A DNA stretch of 64,000 bases from positions 1-64,000 of the forward strand of contig CAZEAC010000009.1 in the NCBI GenBank assembly GCA_964510065.1, written 5' to 3'. The number at the start of each line of letters is the position of its first letter. Position 1 is the first letter of the stretch. The stretch is from CAZEAC01 sp964510065 (GTDB lineage: Bacteria; Bdellovibrionota_C; UBA2361; CAIXSY01). Positions 60,874 to 64,000 of this stretch are shown piece after piece. A model generated the notes under the pieces. It did no database searches. It was not told where the DNA came from and saw only the letters and a program-made list of their open reading frames with translations. The position numbers and the translations under genes were made by a program.

Positions 60874-63800
60874 TTAACTAGGCTTTGGCATCGGCGTCGC
60901 TGTCGGAGTTGATGTCGAGGATCCCGGAACAGTAATCGACACGGTATTCGAAGTCGACGCGCCAAAATTATTTATCGCCTTTACATAGTACTGCCACGTT
61001 CCGGACGGCACTTGAATATGCGACCAGAGAGTAGTATTCGGCGGAACAATGTTGAGCTGAATAAAATTAGCCGTCCCGGGTGGCTTTCCATAAATGGCGA
61101 AATAGCCTTCATTGCTCGATCGATCAAGCCAGGTAAGTCGCACGGCCCACACCGGTGTAATTCCCGCAGGAGGCGGAAGCAACGACGCAGTAAGCCCCTG
61201 AGGCGCCGGCGGGATTTCGGGTTTTGTACGCACCGGAAGAAGCGAAGTCCAATCGGACAGCGCCGTACCACGTACTGATCGTACCCTGAAATAATATGTG
61301 TAGTCCGGCGCAAGCGTGTTCAACGTGTGTGTTGTCACATTTGCCGCGGTGGTCGCGACGGTCAAGAAAGGGCCGGCCACGGCGGCAGACTGTTGAAGCT
61401 CGAAGCCAGTTTCGTCATTTGAATTATCAGTCCATGCCAACGTGGCGGAGCGAGCTGCTACCGCAGAAGTTCGAAGCATACTTGGCGCAACCGGCGGTTG
61501 CGGTACATCGGTAACAGTGATGGTGACAGCACGTGTCACGATCGGCCCCGGTTCGTTGGCTGTTCCATCGGTCACCGAGAAACTTACATTGTAGGTGCCG
61601 GACTGGGCATAGCTTGGTGTCCAGCTAAAATCACCTGTTGTGGGATTTAGGGTCGCGCCCTGCGGCAAATTTAGCGCTGAGTACGTAAGCGCATGGCCGT
61701 CCGGGTCGGTCGCGCCAAGCGAGAACTGCAGCGCCGCCATCTCCTGAACTGTCTTATCACCCGGGCTACTCATCAGCGGAGACTGATTCGCCTTCACGGT
61801 AATGTTTATTCGTTGAGTTGCAGTTGCGTTTTTGTTGTCGCGAGCGCGGAAGCCGGTCACGCGCGTGCCGACCTCGGTGGAATTTGGCGTCCAGCTGAAC
61901 TCCGCAGTTGTGGTATTAAAGGTGGCACTCAGCGGCTTTGGAAATGGCGCAATATAGGTCACCGGATCGCCATCAGGATCGGTGGCAGTGGCAATAATTT
62001 TCAGAGTTCCATTAACCTTCACGGATCGGTCGCCAAGACCATTAAATACAGGAAGTCTATTAGCAAGAACCTGTAAGTTAAGAGTGGTTTGCGAGGCACC
62101 TACTCCATCACTCGCCTCGACTATTGCCGTATAATTTCCAGCTCTTCCCGCATCGGGTTTCCAAGCCAAGACAAAAGTATTAGGGTCGATTGTCGCGCCT
62201 GTGGGAAGACTTACGCCGTTTAATGTAACGGCATCGCCGTCGGCGTCTGACACGGCCAAAGTATAACTTCCCTGGCCGTATTCGTAGAAGAGGTATGGAT
62301 TCTGTGTACTCACGACCGGTAATCGATTCGGAATTACCTCGAGTATCGTATTCGCTTGAGCCGTGGCAACACCATCGGTTACTTGTATGGCTATCGGATG
62401 ATCGCCTAACTGGGCCGCTGTTGGTGTCCAACTGAGTCTGCATTCAGCGGAATTCAGCTCGGCTCCGGCTGGAAGCGTAGTGAAGGTGCAGCTAAGCGGA
62501 TCGCCATCACTATCGACGGCGTTAAAGGTAAGTTCGTTAACTCTACCAGCTCTCAATGTGTGCCGAGGTGCGGTCGTCAGAGTTGGTGCGGCGTTACTGA
62601 GCCCGCGATTTACCGTCAAATTAAATGTTTTTGAGGCCGAAACAGTTCGAGGATCAAAAGGCGCGGGGGTTTTTGTGACAGTGAGAACCACCGGTCTTAC
62701 CCCAATCATATCATTCTTCGCTGTCCAGGTGACTGTGGCATCAAGAGATTTCCTACTGGTTCCCCCGGTAATAACGGCATCGGAAGGCAGCCCCGTGACC
62801 GTCAGATTCAATTCGTCCTCAACCGACGCATCGCTATTACCATCACCTGCGGTGACTCTCAGACTGTACTGGCGATGAGCATCGGTAACTATATCCGGGT
62901 AGTTTCCGGTAAAGACCGGAAGTACCTGCGGCGGATCGACCCAGAAATACGCGCCGTAAACTGATCGATTGCCCGCGGGATCCTCCGCATAAATCGGCAC
63001 ATGATAAGGCGGAAACTGCCGACTCGATCCGGGTGGCGGTGTCCACGTTATCTTTGCGCCTGTCTCTTCAGCGCTGGTGGAGGTAATCGTAAGGACCGGA
63101 GTCGGAGTAAGCGCCGATGCGCCCATCCATACGCGAACCGGTTCCTTCTCCGGATCGGATACCACTACATCATACGCAAGCTCCGTTCCCTCGGGCCCGA
63201 AATTCGTGCCTACAATTATTCCAGTAATGTCAGGCGCGGCATTTTTGTCCTGTACGGTAATCGGCATAGTCCGCGTGATAGTAGCGCCGTTCAGGCTCAC
63301 CGCAAAAGTTGCGCTTAGTGACACCGTTGCGCCGCGCGTCGCAGTATCATAGGGCGGAGTCCAGCTAAACCGCGCGGTCGCGGGATCGAACGTCGCGCCC
63401 GGCGGAAGGGTGTTATTGAAGCTTACTGCCGGGCTTCCTTCGGGCTTGGTGACGCGGAGAGTTACTCCGAGTGTTTCCCCCTCGGAAATCGTATGCGCTG
63501 AAAGTTCGCCTACAGCGAAGGCTCCGGCTGGATTGAGCAGCGCTGTAAAGAGTTTTCCTTCGCGCGAAAACGCCACCCGTTCGCCAGTCAGTCCGACTGC
63601 ACGCATTGGAAGGCCGCTGTAGCCCAGTTGTGGCGTGTCGTCATTGGGTAGTTTCTGATAGGCAAGTGATCCTGAGCTTGATCCCGCCTCGAGCCAGGTC
63701 ATCACATTTGATGAGATGCTCGGATAAGATTGATTGCTTGCGGTGGTCCCCGGGAGGTTAATAAAAATCTCACTGTCATTCGTGAGGTTAATGAGCAGCA

Positions 63801-64000
63801 CATCGGTGTCACTGCTTCCCACTGTGGTCGTCTCATACACCACGTAGTTTCCACTAATCGATCCGTGAATGCGGTTTTCAATTCCCCAGGAACGTCCGCT
63901 TGGTGGAAAGAAGACCGAGTCGGCACCAATCTTCCTCTTTTGTCCAGTGCTGAGATCGAGCACGTAAAGCTGGCCTTTCTCATTGACAATCTCATGCCAT
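60874..64000 (-). CDS. Giant secreted protein with Ig-like repeats and fibronectin type III domains (5' end outside window)
   Basis: At least 1041 codons; the frame continues off the right edge (a WHEIVNEKGQLY stretch precedes the first internal GTG at 63963), so the start is outside. The N-terminal visible part looks like a beta-propeller (GSISGNYVVYETTTVGSSDT). Then come seven or more cadherin-like/He_PIG-type repeats, each with a WTP-type strand: FSWTPPYDTATRG, ITWTPPPGSS, LSWTPTAAQLGDHP, LAWKPDAGRAGNY, FSWTPNSTEVGTR, FSWTPSYAQSGTYN. Two fibronectin type III modules (APSMLRTSAVAARSATLAWT; APQGLTASLLPPP) precede a Ser/Thr/Pro tail (STSTPTATPMPKPS). Probably a surface adhesin or matrix protein. 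Confidence 0.88.
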   Translation of the reverse strand, partial: WHEIVNEKGQLYVLDLSTGQKRKIGADSVFFPPSGRSWGIENRIHGSISGNYVVYETTTVGSSDTDVLLINLTNDSEIFINLPGTTASNQSYPSISSNVMTWLEAGSSSGSLAYQKLPNDDTPQLGYSGLPMRAVGLTGERVAFSREGKLFTALLNPAGAFAVGELSAHTISEGETLGVTLRVTKPEGSPAVSFNNTLPPGATFDPATARFSWTPPYDTATRGATVSLSATFAVSLNGATITRTMPITVQDKNAAPDITGIIVGTNFGPEGTELAYDVVVSDPEKEPVRVWMGASALTPTPVLTITSTSAEETGAKITWTPPPGSSRQFPPYHVPIYAEDPAGNRSVYGAYFWVDPPQVLPVFTGNYPDIVTDAHRQYSLRVTAGDGNSDASVEDELNLTVTGLPSDAVITGGTSRKSLDATVTWTAKNDMIGVRPVVLTVTKTPAPFDPRTVSASKTFNLTVNRGLSNAAPTLTTAPRHTLRAGRVNELTFNAVDSDGDPLSCTFTTLPAGAELNSAECRLSWTPTAAQLGDHPIAIQVTDGVATAQANTILEVIPNRLPVVSTQNPYLFYEYGQGSYTLAVSDADGDAVTLNGVSLPTGATIDPNTFVLAWKPDAGRAGNYTAIVEASDGVGASQTTLNLQVLANRLPVFNGLGDRSVKVNGTLKIIATATDPDGDPVTYIAPFPKPLSATFNTTTAEFSWTPNSTEVGTRVTGFRARDNKNATATQRINITVKANQSPLMSSPGDKTVQEMAALQFSLGATDPDGHALTYSALNLPQGATLNPTTGDFSWTPSYAQSGTYNVSFSVTDGTANEPGPIVTRAVTITVTDVPQPPVAPSMLRTSAVAARSATLAWTDNSNDETGFELQQSAAVAGPFLTVATTAANVTTHTLNTLAPDYTYYFRVRSVRGTALSDWTSLLPVRTKPEIPPAPQGLTASLLPPPAGITPVWAVRLTWLDRSSNEGYFAIYGKPPGTANFIQLNIVPPNTTLWSHIQVPSGTWQYYVKAINNFGASTSNTVSITVPGSSTSTPTATPMPKPS

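Noticed and set aside
1..64000. CRISPR arrays, tRNA and rRNA genes
   Set aside because: No regularly spaced direct repeats and no rRNA or convincing tRNA cloverleaf was seen. The regular-looking CACAGAG repeats are dispersed palindromes, not an array.

Overview
The window is a chromosomal segment of an uncultured-looking Gram-negative bacterium. It carries outer-membrane and LPS genes (kdsB, pyrG, kdsA, lptC, lptA), twitching-pilus ATPases, mfd, pcnB and several parvulin chaperones. The kdsB-pyrG-kdsA-lpt order is the one familiar from deltaproteobacterial-type lineages; I cannot place it further. A run of ten Ns at 37846-37855 shows that this is a scaffold with an assembly gap.

Layout. 0.2-6.2 kb: minus-strand KDO/LPS-transport operon with two small exported or membrane genes downstream of lptA. 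6.2-12.4 kb: an HD-type protein, a membrane protein, a glycosidase-like lipoprotein, a membrane protein coupled to pcnB, and a small gene. 12.4-19.1 kb: minus-strand phosphohexomutase, SurA-like isomerase, a small ORF and mfd. 19.4-23.4 kb: plus-strand pilT, a pilU-like second ATPase and an unknown 539-residue protein. 23.7-29.5 kb: a G+C-rich small membrane gene, a secreted-protein gene broken by an in-frame TGA, then glycosyltransferase, sulfotransferase and a large unknown protein in one operon.

30.1-43.1 kb is accessory DNA. Small, mostly unrelated plus-strand genes are separated by 50-100 bp imperfect palindromes with the architecture of integron attC sites: ATAAC and GTTA boxes, an unpaired spacer and one or two extrahelical bases. 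No integrase is present, so this reads as a cluster of attC sites lacking an integrase (CALIN). It holds two alpha/beta hydrolases, an acetyltransferase, a P-loop protein, lipoproteins and orphans. An IS3-family element has landed inside one cassette. A block with the assembly gap, a beta-helix protein gene, a 188-bp palindromic element and a 5'-truncated group IIC intron interrupts the array.

43.1-64 kb: phosphoribosyltransferase plus Nudix pair; a membrane protein with a C-terminal PA14 domain; a 1251-residue fusion of RecJ nuclease to a Hef/FANCM-like DECH helicase; a parvulin; two coiled-coil envelope proteins and a YceI protein; two GT-C-like membrane proteins, one fused to a pectate-lyase-like (PL3-type) domain; and two large secreted Ig-like proteins, the last running off the right edge.

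Two families of palindromic elements are scattered through the intergenic spaces: six copies of a CACAGAG-type nested palindrome and two 188-bp palindromes ending in CTAGGGAACCTCTG. In both families the paired arms change together between copies. The most unusual items are the integrase-less cassette array, the RecJ-Hef fusion and the co-varying palindromes.
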